Shown in pieces: positions 17,515-26,695 of a stretch of DNA of 64,000 bases. The position numbers and the translations under genes are program-made. Each line of letters begins with the position of its first letter. Within the stretch, counting starts at the first letter, position 1. The notes below the pieces were generated by a model. That model was not told the origin of the DNA. It did no database searches and saw only the letters and a list, made by a program, of their open reading frames with translations. Origin of the DNA: Sphingomonas sp. UBA978 (GTDB lineage: Bacteria > Pseudomonadota > Alphaproteobacteria > Sphingomonadales > Sphingomonadaceae); contig NZ_DBBS01000018.1 of the NCBI RefSeq assembly GCF_002292295.1, positions 124,001 to 188,000 on the forward strand, read 5' to 3'.

Positions 17515-18378
17515 ATGCCCGCACGTGCCTATTGGCAAGGACAGATCCGGCTCGCCCTCGTGTCGATCCCGGTCGAAATCTATGCCGCGACCAAGAGCGG
17601 GGCGTCGGTGGCGTTCAAGCAGATCCACGAACCGACCGGCAAGCCGATCCATTACGAAAAGATCGTCACCGGCGTCGGCCCGGTCGATACCGACGAGATC
17701 ATGAAAGGCTATGAGGTGTCGAAGGGCGAATTCGTGCTGCTGGAACAGGACGAGATCGACGCGGTGAAGCTGGAATCGAAGAAGACGCTGGAGCTGACCC
17801 ATTTCGTCGACGCGCATGAGATCGACGTGCTCTATTACGAAAAGCCCTATTTCGTCGTGCCGGCGGACGATCTCGCCGAGGAGGCATTCATCGTGCTGCG
17901 CGAGGCGCTGCGCCGCACGAAGAAGGTCGGGCTGGGGCAACTGGCGATGCGGGGCCGCGAATATGTCGTCAGCCTGAAGCCGTGCGGGCGCGGCATGGTG
18001 CTGGAAACGCTGCGCTATGCCGACGAGGTCAACAAGGCGCAGGGCTATTTCCGCGAGATCCCCGACCAGAAGCCCGACGCCGACCTGCTCGACCTTGCCG
18101 AGGCGTTGATCGACAAGAAGACCGCGACCTTCGATCCGGACGAATTCCATGACCGCTACGTCGATGCGCTGAAGGACTTGGTTGAGCGCAAGCGCAAGGC
18201 GAAGGGCCGCAAGATCGTCGAGGACAAGGACGAGGGCGGCACGAAATCCGGCGGCAATGTCGTCGACCTGATGGCGGCACTGAAAAAGTCGATGGAGAAA
18301 TCCGGCGCGGCGGCGGAGAAGACGCCGCCCGCGAAGAAGGCCGCGCCCAAGAAGGCCCCGGCGAAAAAGCGTGCTTGA
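17515..18378 (+). CDS. ku: Ku protein for non-homologous end joining
   Basis: The 287-aa bacterial Ku forms a homodimeric ring around broken DNA ends and recruits LigD. The core (residues 1 to about 210) starts RAYWQGQIRLALVSIPVEIY and contains EPTGKPIHYEK and LTHFVDAHEIDVLYYEKPYF. It is followed by a Lys/Ala/Pro-rich C-terminal tail (KKAAPKKAPAKKRA) that would give DNA-bound mobility. The ligD gene follows 39 bases downstream. A divergent promoter with pdxH is likely within 17400-17514, where no strong box was identified. Confidence 0.96.
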   Translation: MPARAYWQGQIRLALVSIPVEIYAATKSGASVAFKQIHEPTGKPIHYEKIVTGVGPVDTDEIMKGYEVSKGEFVLLEQDEIDAVKLESKKTLELTHFVDAHEIDVLYYEKPYFVVPADDLAEEAFIVLREALRRTKKVGLGQLAMRGREYVVSLKPCGRGMVLETLRYADEVNKAQGYFREIPDQKPDADLLDLAEALIDKKTATFDPDEFHDRYVDALKDLVERKRKAKGRKIVEDKDEGGTKSGGNVVDLMAALKKSMEKSGAAAEKTPPAKKAAPKKAPAKKRA

Positions 18379-18417
18379 CCCCCTTCCCGCTCCCCTCCCT
18401 TCCAAGGAGGGGAGGAC

Positions 18418-20904
18418 ATGACCGATCCGCTCGAACGCTATAACGCCAAGCGGAACTTCACGAGGACCGCGGAACCCGCCGGCACGCTCGAACCCGGCCA
18501 TGGCAACAGCTTCATGGTGCAGAAGCATGACGCGACGCGGCTGCACTGGGACCTGCGGCTGGAGGTGGACGGCGTCCTCAAGAGCTGGGCGGTGACGCGC
18601 GGGCCGAGCCTCGACCCCGACCAGAAGCGGCTCGCGGTCCGGACCGAGGACCATCCCCTGTCCTATGCGACGTTCGAGGGGACGATTCCCGCCAGCGAAT
18701 ATGGCGGCGGCACCGTGATGCTGTGGGACCGCGGCACATGGTCGCCGATCGCGGGCAAATCGGCGAAGGACCTCGACAAGGGGCACCTGCACTTCACGCT
18801 GGATGGCGAGCGGATGAAGGGCGAATGGCTGCTCATCCGCCTGAAACCCCGCGCGAAGGAAAAGCGCGAGAACTGGCTGCTGCGCAAGATCGACGATGCC
18901 TTCGCGGGCGGGACGGACGTGCTGGTGGAGGAGACGTTGACCAGCGTATCGACCGGCCGGACGATGGCGGAGATCGCCGACGGGAAACCCGTCAAATCCT
19001 CCTCGCCACGCCGACGGGGACCGGCACGGCCGGCGGAGGGGGCGGGCCGTAAACCTGCCGCCGCCAAAAAACGTGCTTCCCGTACTGCCAAGGCCATGCC
19101 CGCGTTCCGCGAGCCGCAGCTGTGTACGCTGGTCGACAGCGTGCCGGCCGGCACCGGCTGGCTGCACGAGGTGAAATACGATGGCTATCGCGCCATGATC
19201 GCGATCGGTGGCGGACGGGCGAAGGTCTACACGCGCAGCGGGCTCGACTGGACCGAGAAATTCGCCGCGATCGCCGAGGCGGCCGCCGCTTTGCCGGTGA
19301 CGTCGGCGCTGATCGATGGCGAGATCGTCGCGTTCCAGGACGGACGGCCTGATTTCTCGACGCTGAAGAATGCGATCGCGGATGGCGGCGCCATGACATT
19401 GTTCGCCTTCGACCTGCTCGAACAGGATGGCGAAGACCTGACCGGCCTGTCCACCGTCGATCGCAAGGAGCGGCTGCGCGCCATCGTCGCCAACGGCGAT
19501 CGCCTCCAGTTCGCCGAGCATGTCCTCGGCGCGGGCGAGGAATTGTTCGCGACGATGTGCCGCGAGGGGCTGGAGGGCGTCGTGTCGAAGCGCGCCGATG
19601 CGCCCTATGCCGGTGCTCGCAACCGGACATGGCTGAAGGCCAAGTGCATCCAACGGCAGGAATTCGTCATCGTCGGCTGGACGCCGTCGGACAAGAAGCG
19701 CGGCTTCAAGTCGCTGCTGCTCGGGCTGCGCGAGGGCGACGGCTTCCGCTACGCCGGCAAGGTCGGCACCGGCTTCAACCAGCAGCTGATGGACGATCTG
19801 TCGGCCCAGATGGCGAAGCTATCGGTCGCAAAACCGTCCGTCGACGCGGCGAGCCTCAAGACCCACAAGGTCGCGTTGCGCGGCGCCCGGTGGATCAGGC
19901 CCGACCTCGTCGCCGAAATCGCCTTTGCCGAGGTGACGCCCGACCAGGTGCTGCGCCATGCGAGCTTCCTCGGCCTGCGCGGCGACAAGACGGCAGACCA
20001 GGTCGTGGCCGAGGTCGCCGAACCCGCCCCCGCCGCGCCACAGGTGCATGTGACGGTCAGCAGCCGCGACCGGCTGGTCTTTCCGGACAGCGACGTCACC
20101 AAGGGCGAGCTGGCCGATTACTATGCGCAGCTGGCGCCGCTCCTGCTGCCCTGGGCGGGGCGGCGGCCGATCAGCCTCGTGCGCTGCCCGCAGGGACGCG
20201 CCAAGGCCTGCTTCTTCCAGAAGCACGACGCGGGCAGTTTCGGCGAGCACGTCCACCATGTCGACGTGCGCGAGAAGGACGGGTCGGTCGAACCCTATCT
20301 CTACGTCGACGACGCCGACGGCCTCGTCGCCTGCGTGCAGATGGGGACGATCGAATTCCACGGCTGGGGATCGACGATCGACGCGCTGGAGCGGCCCGAC
20401 CGGCTGGTCATCGACCTCGACCCCGACGAGGCGCTCGACTTCGCCGACACGAAGCGCGCGGCGGAACATGTCAGCGCGCAGCTCGCCGAACTGGGGCTGG
20501 TGAGCTTTCCGCTGCTGTCGGGCGGCAAGGGCGTGCACGTCGTCGTGCCGCTGACCCCGCAGGCGGAATGGCCGGCGGTGAAGGACTTCGCCGACCGCTT
20601 CGCCCGGGCGCTCGCCGGGGCGGATCCCGACCGCTTCGTCGCGGTGATGACCAAGGCGAAGCGCAAGGGCCGGATCTTCATCGATTACCTGCGCAACCAG
20701 CGCGGCAGCACCGCGATCATGCCCTATTCGGCGCGGGCGCGGGCGGGCGCGCCGGTGGCGGCGCCGGTGTCGTGGACGGAGCTGCGCGACATCGACACCG
20801 CCGCGCGCTGGGGCGTCCGCGATGCCGCGGAATTGCTCGAGCGCGCGACCTCGCGCGCGCTCGCCGGCTGGGGCGTGGCGGATCAGGTACTGCCGGACCT
20901 CTGA
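18418..20904 (+). CDS. ligD: Multidomain DNA ligase D (NHEJ)
   Basis: The 828-aa protein joins DNA ends held by Ku. It carries three domains in the order phosphoesterase (about 30-165, KHDATRLHWDLRLEVDG), ATP-dependent ligase (about 225-520, catalytic Lys253 in EVKYDGYRAM), and polymerase/primase (about 545-828, with the metal site VIDLDPDEALD near 665). This PE-Lig-Pol order is the Pseudomonas type. A strong ribosome site, AAGGAGGGGAGGAC, precedes the ATG at 18418. A Lys/Ala/Pro-rich linker joins the first two domains. It is co-directional with ku. Confidence 0.96.
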   Translation: MTDPLERYNAKRNFTRTAEPAGTLEPGHGNSFMVQKHDATRLHWDLRLEVDGVLKSWAVTRGPSLDPDQKRLAVRTEDHPLSYATFEGTIPASEYGGGTVMLWDRGTWSPIAGKSAKDLDKGHLHFTLDGERMKGEWLLIRLKPRAKEKRENWLLRKIDDAFAGGTDVLVEETLTSVSTGRTMAEIADGKPVKSSSPRRRGPARPAEGAGRKPAAAKKRASRTAKAMPAFREPQLCTLVDSVPAGTGWLHEVKYDGYRAMIAIGGGRAKVYTRSGLDWTEKFAAIAEAAAALPVTSALIDGEIVAFQDGRPDFSTLKNAIADGGAMTLFAFDLLEQDGEDLTGLSTVDRKERLRAIVANGDRLQFAEHVLGAGEELFATMCREGLEGVVSKRADAPYAGARNRTWLKAKCIQRQEFVIVGWTPSDKKRGFKSLLLGLREGDGFRYAGKVGTGFNQQLMDDLSAQMAKLSVAKPSVDAASLKTHKVALRGARWIRPDLVAEIAFAEVTPDQVLRHASFLGLRGDKTADQVVAEVAEPAPAAPQVHVTVSSRDRLVFPDSDVTKGELADYYAQLAPLLLPWAGRRPISLVRCPQGRAKACFFQKHDAGSFGEHVHHVDVREKDGSVEPYLYVDDADGLVACVQMGTIEFHGWGSTIDALERPDRLVIDLDPDEALDFADTKRAAEHVSAQLAELGLVSFPLLSGGKGVHVVVPLTPQAEWPAVKDFADRFARALAGADPDRFVAVMTKAKRKGRIFIDYLRNQRGSTAIMPYSARARAGAPVAAPVSWTELRDIDTAARWGVRDAAELLERATSRALAGWGVADQVLPDL

Positions 20905-21013
20905 ATCCCCGGGGCGCATCGATCCCCGCATCGCAAATCTTTGTTTTATGTTGCCTCGCAGCAGGCAACCCGACACGGTGCGCGCGGACTTCATGGGGTG
21001 AACCGCTCAAGCG

Positions 21014-23488
21014 ATGGCGACGCAGGCTGCGCCCTTATTCGACGCGAACACGCATGCCGCGCGCTGGATCGCGGATTATTGCGCGCGGACCACCGCGGGC
21101 GACGTGCTGTGCGGCAGCGACGATCCCGCCTGGGCGGCGATGTTCGAGGAGCTGGCGACGGTCGCCTCCGACGACCTCGATCACGTCCGCGAACGCGTCC
21201 GCCGTCACGCCGCCGACATCGGCATGGGCTTTCGCATCATCGGCGAGGCGGACGAGCGGCCGTGGCCGGTCAGCCCCGTCCCGCTGCTGATCGACGCGCA
21301 GGAATGGGCGCAGATCAGCCGCGGCGTCGTCCAGCGCGCCGAGCTGATGGAAAGCGTGATCGCCGACCTCTACGGCCCCGGCCGGCTGGTCGAGCGCGGC
21401 CTGATCCCCGCCGCATTGGTCACCGGCAGCCCCTATTTCCTGCGGCCGATGATCGGGCTGGAGCCGCCGGGCGGCAAGCATCTGCACTTCATCGCGATCG
21501 ACCTCGGCCGCGGGCCGACCGGCGAATGGCGCGTGCTCGCCGACCATCTGCGCGCGCCCGCCGGTGCCGGCTATGCGCTGGAGAACCGGCTGGCGGTCAG
21601 CCGCACCCTCGGCGGGCTGCAGGCGCGGATCAACGTCCAGCGCCACGCCCCCTTCTTCGCCGCCTTCCGCGCCGGCATCGCCGCGATGTGCCGCCGCGCC
21701 GACCCGCGCATCGGCCTGCTGACGCCGGGGCGGTTCAACCCCAGCTATCCCGAACAGGCGCATCTGGCGCGCTACCTCGGCCTGCTGCTGGTCGAGGGCG
21801 CCGACCTCGCCGCGCTGGAGAACCAGCTCTACGTCCGCACCATCGGCGGGCTGAAGCGCGTCGATGCGCTGTGGCGGCGCGTCGACCCGCGCATGCTCGA
21901 TCCGCTGGCGTTCGATTCGCATTCGCAGATCGGCGTGCCGGGGCTGATCGATGCCTATGCCGCGGGCAATGTCGTGCTGTCGAACGCGCCCGGCGCAGGC
22001 GTGCTGGAGGCGCCGGCGTTCGGGGCCTTCCTGCCCCAGCTGGCGACGCGGCTGCTCGGCGAGAGCCTGCACCTGCCCAATATCGCGACCTGGTGGTGCG
22101 GCCAGCCGTCGGAGCTGGCGCATGTCGAGGAGGACCTCGACCGCATGCTGATCGGATCGGCGTTCGGCCCGGTGCCGCTCGGCCTGCCCGGCGGGCGGAC
22201 GGTGCATGGCGGCGAACTCGACGCCGGCCAGCGCGCCGCGCTGCGCGCCGACATGATCCGCCGGCCGCAAGATTATGTCGGGCAGGAGATCGTGCGCCTG
22301 TCGACCATGCCGGTGGTGATCGAGGATGCGCTCGTCCCCCGCCCCTTCACGCTGCGCGTCTTCGCGGCGCGCGATGCGAGCGGCGGCTGGACGGTGCTGC
22401 CCGGCGGCTTCGCGCGGATCGGCGAGGATACCGATCCGCGCGCGAGCGTGCTCGGCGAGGGCACCTGGTCGGCCGACGTCTGCATCCACGGCGCCGACAC
22501 GGTCGAGCCGGTGTCGCTGCTGCCCGCGCCCGATTCGCACCATGTCCGCCGCAACCCCGGCACCCTGCCGAGCAGGGTCGCGGACAATTTCTACTGGCTC
22601 GGCCGCTATCTCGAGCGCGGCGAGGCGCTGCTCGCGGCGATCCGCGTCATGCTCGGCAATTCGATCGACGCGGACGGCGGCGCGGCGCTGTCGGCGGCGA
22701 CTGTGGGCAAGCTGGTCGGCCTGATCGCCGGCGGCGGATCGGCGGCGCATCCGCTGTCGCTCAAGCGCGGCGACCTCACCGCCTTCGCGCGGCAGGCGAT
22801 GGAGGACGAGGCGTGGCATTCGGTCGCGACGATCAACCGGCTGGCGCGCGGCATCGGTGAGGGTTCGCGCGACCGGCTGTCGGCGGACATGGTGCGCCTG
22901 CTCGAGGCGCCCTTCCCCACGCATCGCGGCATGCTCGACCGCGCCGGCTCGCTGCAGCGCCGCTATGTCGCCATCGCCGGCCTGTCGGCGGAGCATATGG
23001 GCCGCACCGCGGCGTGGCGGTTCCACGACCTCGGCCGCCGGATCGAACGCGCGATGGCGATGACGCGGGCGCTGCGCCTTTTCGGCATGCCGGGCGCGAC
23101 CGCGGACGACCTGTCGACGCTGCTTGACCTCGCCGACAGCCAGATCAGCTATCGCCAACGATACCTGACGGGGATCGCGCGCGTGCCGGTGGTCGATCTC
23201 GTCGCGCTCGATCCGGGCAATCCGCGCAGCCTCGCCTATCAGGCGGAGCGGATCGGCGAGCGACTGCGCGACCTGCCGGTGCTGAGCGACGACGGCATGC
23301 CCGAACCGCAACAGGTCCACGGCCGCGCGCTGGTGGCGGCGCTGTCGATGACGACCGCGGCGACGCTCGATCCCGATACGCTCGGCGACCTCGAACGGCG
23401 GCTGGCACAATTGTCGGAAGCCGTGGCTCGGCGGTATTTCCTGCAGGGCGCGGAGCCGCTGCGCGCCGGGGGGCTGACGCTGGCATGA
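21014..23488 (+). CDS. Circularly permuted ATP-grasp / alpha-E domain fusion protein
   Basis: The 824-aa protein fuses an N-terminal circularly permuted type-2 ATP-grasp domain (about 1-500) to an alpha-E helical domain (about 505-820, starting LPSRVADNFYWLGRYLERGE). The ATP-grasp part shows RAELMESVIADLYGPGRLVE, SPYFLRPMIGLEPPGGKHLH and NEPALVxxx-like binding regions that I could only partly recognise. This family is known as a predicted peptide ligase, typically encoded beside a transglutaminase as here (Iyer-type amidoligase operons), where it has been proposed to make or modify peptides of unknown function. It overlaps the transglutaminase start by 4 bases. Confidence 0.88.
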   Translation: MATQAAPLFDANTHAARWIADYCARTTAGDVLCGSDDPAWAAMFEELATVASDDLDHVRERVRRHAADIGMGFRIIGEADERPWPVSPVPLLIDAQEWAQISRGVVQRAELMESVIADLYGPGRLVERGLIPAALVTGSPYFLRPMIGLEPPGGKHLHFIAIDLGRGPTGEWRVLADHLRAPAGAGYALENRLAVSRTLGGLQARINVQRHAPFFAAFRAGIAAMCRRADPRIGLLTPGRFNPSYPEQAHLARYLGLLLVEGADLAALENQLYVRTIGGLKRVDALWRRVDPRMLDPLAFDSHSQIGVPGLIDAYAAGNVVLSNAPGAGVLEAPAFGAFLPQLATRLLGESLHLPNIATWWCGQPSELAHVEEDLDRMLIGSAFGPVPLGLPGGRTVHGGELDAGQRAALRADMIRRPQDYVGQEIVRLSTMPVVIEDALVPRPFTLRVFAARDASGGWTVLPGGFARIGEDTDPRASVLGEGTWSADVCIHGADTVEPVSLLPAPDSHHVRRNPGTLPSRVADNFYWLGRYLERGEALLAAIRVMLGNSIDADGGAALSAATVGKLVGLIAGGGSAAHPLSLKRGDLTAFARQAMEDEAWHSVATINRLARGIGEGSRDRLSADMVRLLEAPFPTHRGMLDRAGSLQRRYVAIAGLSAEHMGRTAAWRFHDLGRRIERAMAMTRALRLFGMPGATADDLSTLLDLADSQISYRQRYLTGIARVPVVDLVALDPGNPRSLAYQAERIGERLRDLPVLSDDGMPEPQQVHGRALVAALSMTTAATLDPDTLGDLERRLAQLSEAVARRYFLQGAEPLRAGGLTLA

Positions 23489-24381
23489 TCGGCGAGATGC
23501 TCTACGATATCCGGCACATCACCCGGTTCGACTATGGCGGCAACGTCAAGTTCGCGCGCTGCAACCTGCGGCTGAAGCCGATCGACTGGCCCGGACAGGT
23601 GCTGGAGGATTATGCGCTCACCGTCGAACCGGTCGGCCGCACCAGCGCCGGCCGCGCCGAGGCGGGGCTCGCCAACGTCACCCGGCTGGTGATCGACACG
23701 CCGGTGCGCAGCCTGACGATCGAAAGCCGCTCACGGATGCGTGTCGACCGGCTGGTGCCGGTGCCGGACGCGAGCGATCCGACGCTCGGCGAGGTCGCGG
23801 CGATGGCGCGCGCCAGCCGCGACCTGTCGGCGGCGAGTCCCGCCAATTACCTGTTCCCCTCGCCGCTGATCCCGCTCGACCATGGCATCGCCGCTTATTG
23901 CGCCGCCGACCTCGATCCGCAGCGCGGCGTGCTGGAGGCGGGGATCGCGCTTGCCCGCCGCATCCAGGATGATTTCACCTTCGATGCGACCGCGACGCTG
24001 GTCGACACGCCGCCGCACGAGGCGTTCCTGAAGCGCAAGGGCGTGTGCCAGGACTTCGCGCAGATCATGATTACCGGCCTGCGCGCCGCCGGCCTGCCCG
24101 CCGCCTATGCGAGCGGCTATATCCGCACCATCCCGCCCGAGGGGCAGCCGCGGCTGGTCGGCGCGGATGCGACGCATGCGTGGGTGCTGCTCTGGTGCGG
24201 GCCGGTGAAGGGCTGGGTCGGGCTCGATCCGACCAACGGCATCTGGATGGCGGGCGACCATATCGTGATGGCGGTCGGCCGCGACTATGCGGAGATCGCG
24301 CCGGTCGACGGCGTCGTTTTGGGATCGCAGGCGCAGAACATGGCGGTGAGCGTCGACGTGGCGCCGCTGGTCGACGCATAG
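23485..24381 (+). CDS. Transglutaminase-like cysteine peptidase family protein
   Basis: The 298-aa protein has the transglutaminase fold with an apparently intact catalytic triad: Cys in KGVCQDFAQ, His in ADATHAWVLL and Asp in VGLDPTNGIW. An N-terminal beta domain (YDIRHITRFDYGGNVKFARC) is typical of the bacterial family. The ATG at 23485 overlaps the ATP-grasp stop (ATGA), so the two proteins are produced together and likely act in one pathway, perhaps peptide ligation and cleavage. No signal peptide is seen, so the protein is probably cytoplasmic. Confidence 0.9.
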   Translation: MIGEMLYDIRHITRFDYGGNVKFARCNLRLKPIDWPGQVLEDYALTVEPVGRTSAGRAEAGLANVTRLVIDTPVRSLTIESRSRMRVDRLVPVPDASDPTLGEVAAMARASRDLSAASPANYLFPSPLIPLDHGIAAYCAADLDPQRGVLEAGIALARRIQDDFTFDATATLVDTPPHEAFLKRKGVCQDFAQIMITGLRAAGLPAAYASGYIRTIPPEGQPRLVGADATHAWVLLWCGPVKGWVGLDPTNGIWMAGDHIVMAVGRDYAEIAPVDGVVLGSQAQNMAVSVDVAPLVDA

Positions 24382-24399
24382 GCAGCCGCCCCACGCCTG

Positions 24400-24428
24400 C
24401 CCTCACCCTTCGACGGGAAGGGTGAGGG
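24400..24428. repeat. 12-bp perfect inverted repeat
   Basis: CCCTCACCCTTC (24400-24411) is separated by 5 bases from GAAGGGTGAGGG (24417-24428). It lies between the convergent transglutaminase gene and the small minus-strand gene. It is likely a bidirectional hairpin, possibly a terminator, though no U-tract follows. Confidence 0.65.
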
Positions 24429-24435
24429 CGAACGC

Positions 24436-24696
24436 CTATTTCGTCACGGCATTGTCGTTGCCGACCGCCTCGTCCGTATCGCCGTCGCCCGGGCCGGAAT
24501 AAGCGACATGACTCTGTCCGCCATGGCCCAGGAAGCCGCCGCCGACATCCTCCTGCTTGCCCTTGCCCGTGTGCGGATTGGGATAGGCGCCGCCGCCGCT
24601 TTCGCCGCCCCCTTGCTTGGCCGGCTCATCGCCGACACCGTCCTTCGCGCCGTCGTGGGTCGTACTCATCGCCTGCATCGGCTGCTTGTCGGTCAT
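24436..24696 (-). CDS. Hypothetical 86-aa hydrophilic protein
   Basis: The protein is Gly-, Asp- and Lys-rich with no hydrophobic segment and no signal peptide, so it is likely soluble and possibly disordered. The ATG at 24696 has a strong GAGGAG site 9 bases upstream, which is the best evidence that it is real. It is divergent from the dnaJ-like gene. I recognise no family. Gly-Gly-Gly stretches separate short charged segments. Confidence 0.6.
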   Translation of the reverse strand: MTDKQPMQAMSTTHDGAKDGVGDEPAKQGGGESGGGAYPNPHTGKGKQEDVGGGFLGHGGQSHVAYSGPGDGDTDEAVGNDNAVTK

Positions 24697-24794
24697 GGTC
24701 GCATCTCCTCGTGCCTGTCCAAACGATCCACGGCATGATTGCGTTGCGCGCCGCCCTCCCCCACATAGGCGCCTAATACACCAATGGGGAACCA

Positions 24795-25736
24795 ATGGCC
24801 GATCCATATCAGACCTTGGGCGTTGCCCGCGGCGCGTCCGAGGCGGACATCAAGAAAGCGTATCGCAAGCTGGCCAAAGAGCTGCATCCCGATCGCAACA
24901 AGGACAATCCCAAGGCGTCGGAGCGCTTCAGCCAGGTCACCAACGCCTATGACCTGCTGACCGATAAGGACAAGCGCGCGCGCTTCGACCGCGGCGAGAT
25001 CGACGGCGACGGCAACCCCGCCTCGCCGTTCGGCTATGGCGGCGGCGCCCGGCCGGGCAGCGGCGGCCGCGCCGGCGGGCCGGGCGGCGGGTTCAGCAGC
25101 GCCGGCTATGAATTCGGCGGCGGCGACGGCGACATGAGCGACATCTTCGAAGGGCTGTTCGGCGGCCAGACGCGCGGCGGCGGCTTCGCCAGCGGCTTCG
25201 GCCGGCGGGCGCAACCCAAGGGCGGCAACGTCACCTATCGCCTGCAGGTGCCGTTCGTCGACGCGGCGACCCTGAGCCCGCAGCGCGTGACGCTCGGCGA
25301 CGGCAAGACGATCGACCTCAAGCTGCCCGCCGGGGTCGAGACCGGCACGCAGATGAAGCTCACCGGCAAGGGCGAACAGGGGCCGGGCGGCGCGGGCGAC
25401 GCGATCGTCTCGATCGAGGTGCAGGGCCACCGCTTCTTCACCCGCGACGGCGACGACGTGCGGCTCGACCTGCCGATCACGCTGGGCGAGGCGGTGGCAG
25501 GCGGCGCGGTGCGCGTGCCGACCGTCGACAAGGCGGTGATGCTGACCATCCCCAAGGGGACGACGTCGGGCAAGACATTACGCCTGAAGGGCAAGGGCTT
25601 TCACAAGAAGGACGGCAGCCGCGGCGACCAACTGGTGACGCTGGTGATCGACGTGCCGGCCGACGATGCCGCGCTGCAACGGTTCGTGGCGGAGTGGAGC
25701 GACACGCGGAACCCACGGGCGGCGATGGGCGTCTGA
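24795..25736 (+). CDS. DnaJ-like co-chaperone (CbpA type)
   Basis: The 313-aa protein has an N-terminal J-domain with HPD at residues 31-33, a Gly/Phe-rich linker (about 75-145), and a C-terminal substrate-binding region. It lacks the zinc-finger repeats of DnaJ, so it resembles CbpA/DjlA-like proteins that stimulate DnaK ATPase. It is short and not preceded by dnaK here. The ATG at 24795 sits at the 5' end of a co-directional run of five genes. A GGGGAACC purine stretch lies just upstream and may serve as the ribosome site. Confidence 0.93.
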   Translation: MADPYQTLGVARGASEADIKKAYRKLAKELHPDRNKDNPKASERFSQVTNAYDLLTDKDKRARFDRGEIDGDGNPASPFGYGGGARPGSGGRAGGPGGGFSSAGYEFGGGDGDMSDIFEGLFGGQTRGGGFASGFGRRAQPKGGNVTYRLQVPFVDAATLSPQRVTLGDGKTIDLKLPAGVETGTQMKLTGKGEQGPGGAGDAIVSIEVQGHRFFTRDGDDVRLDLPITLGEAVAGGAVRVPTVDKAVMLTIPKGTTSGKTLRLKGKGFHKKDGSRGDQLVTLVIDVPADDAALQRFVAEWSDTRNPRAAMGV

Positions 25737-25744
25737 CCGCCTAC

Positions 25745-26695
25745 GTGACCGATACGACAGCCCTTACGCCCGAAGACCGAGCGCACCAGCGCCACGGTGC
25801 CCGCCATCAGCTCGCCAAGCTCAAGCCGGGACCGGCGACGCTGGAGGTGACGAAACGCGCCGCGCTCGGCGTGTTCAACGACGGCTTCATCCATGCCGGC
25901 AACCTTGCCTATCTGGCGCTGATGACGGTGTTTCCGTTCTTCATAACCGCCGCGGCGGTGCTGTCGCTGCTGGGGCAGAGCGAGGAGACGCAGCGCGCCG
26001 TCGCCTCGTTCCTCCACGTGTTGCCGCCCAACGTCGCCGATATCCTGCGCAAGCCGATCGCCGACGTGCTGGTCGCGCGGACCGGATCGCTGCTGTGGCT
26101 GGGCGGCCTCGTCGGCCTGTGGACGGTCGGCAGCTTCGTCGAGACGATCCGCGACATCTTCCACCGCGCCTATGGCGTGAAGGCGAGCGTGCCGTTCTGG
26201 CGCTCGCGGCTGTCGTCGTCGGGCGTCATCATCCTGTCGGTCGTCATCGCGCTGATGAGTTTCCTGGTGCAGGGTATCCTCACCGCGGCAGAGCAGTTCA
26301 TCTACCGGCTGGTGCCGTTCGCGGAAGGAATCGCGGGCTGGGTCGGGCTGTCGCGGATCATCCCGGGGCTGGTGATGTTCGGCGCGCTTTATCTGCTGTT
26401 CTATTCGGTGACGCCGTCCAAATATCGCGATACCGATTGTCCGAAATGGCCGGGTGCGCTGTTCACCGCCGGCTGGTGGATCAGCATGACGGCACTGCTG
26501 CCCAAGGTGCTGGCGCAGCTCGGCGGCTACGACCTGACCTATGGCAGTCTGGCGGGTGTGGTGGTGATGCTCCTGTTCTTCTATCTGATCGGGCTGGGAC
26601 TGGTGTTCGGCGCGCATCTCAACGCGGCACTGGCGGAACCGCCGGAACCGGCGCTACAGGGGAACACGACCAAGATGGAGGCGAAGACGGCGTGA
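25745..26695 (+). CDS. YihY/BrkB family inner-membrane protein
   Basis: The 316-aa product has six predicted membrane helices and the family opening TKRAALGVFNDGFIHAGNLAYLALMTVFPFF. YihY was historically mis-annotated as RNase BN; function is unknown. The GTG at 25745 is preferred because an earlier ATG at 25694 lies inside the dnaJ-like gene. The C-terminus has FYLIGLGLVFGAHLNAALAE and a charged tail. Its stop overlaps the fabI start (GTGA). Confidence 0.9.
   Translation: MTDTTALTPEDRAHQRHGARHQLAKLKPGPATLEVTKRAALGVFNDGFIHAGNLAYLALMTVFPFFITAAAVLSLLGQSEETQRAVASFLHVLPPNVADILRKPIADVLVARTGSLLWLGGLVGLWTVGSFVETIRDIFHRAYGVKASVPFWRSRLSSSGVIILSVVIALMSFLVQGILTAAEQFIYRLVPFAEGIAGWVGLSRIIPGLVMFGALYLLFYSVTPSKYRDTDCPKWPGALFTAGWWISMTALLPKVLAQLGGYDLTYGSLAGVVVMLLFFYLIGLGLVFGAHLNAALAEPPEPALQGNTTKMEAKTA

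Noticed and set aside
20950..20969. Hairpin GTTGCCT-loop-AGGCAAC after ligD as a terminator
   Set aside because: No T-run follows on either strand, so it is only a candidate structure upstream of the ATP-grasp gene.
21014..23488. Glutathionylspermidine synthase-like function for the ATP-grasp protein
   Set aside because: The fold class is related, but the alpha-E fusion and transglutaminase neighbour fit the unknown-peptide family better.
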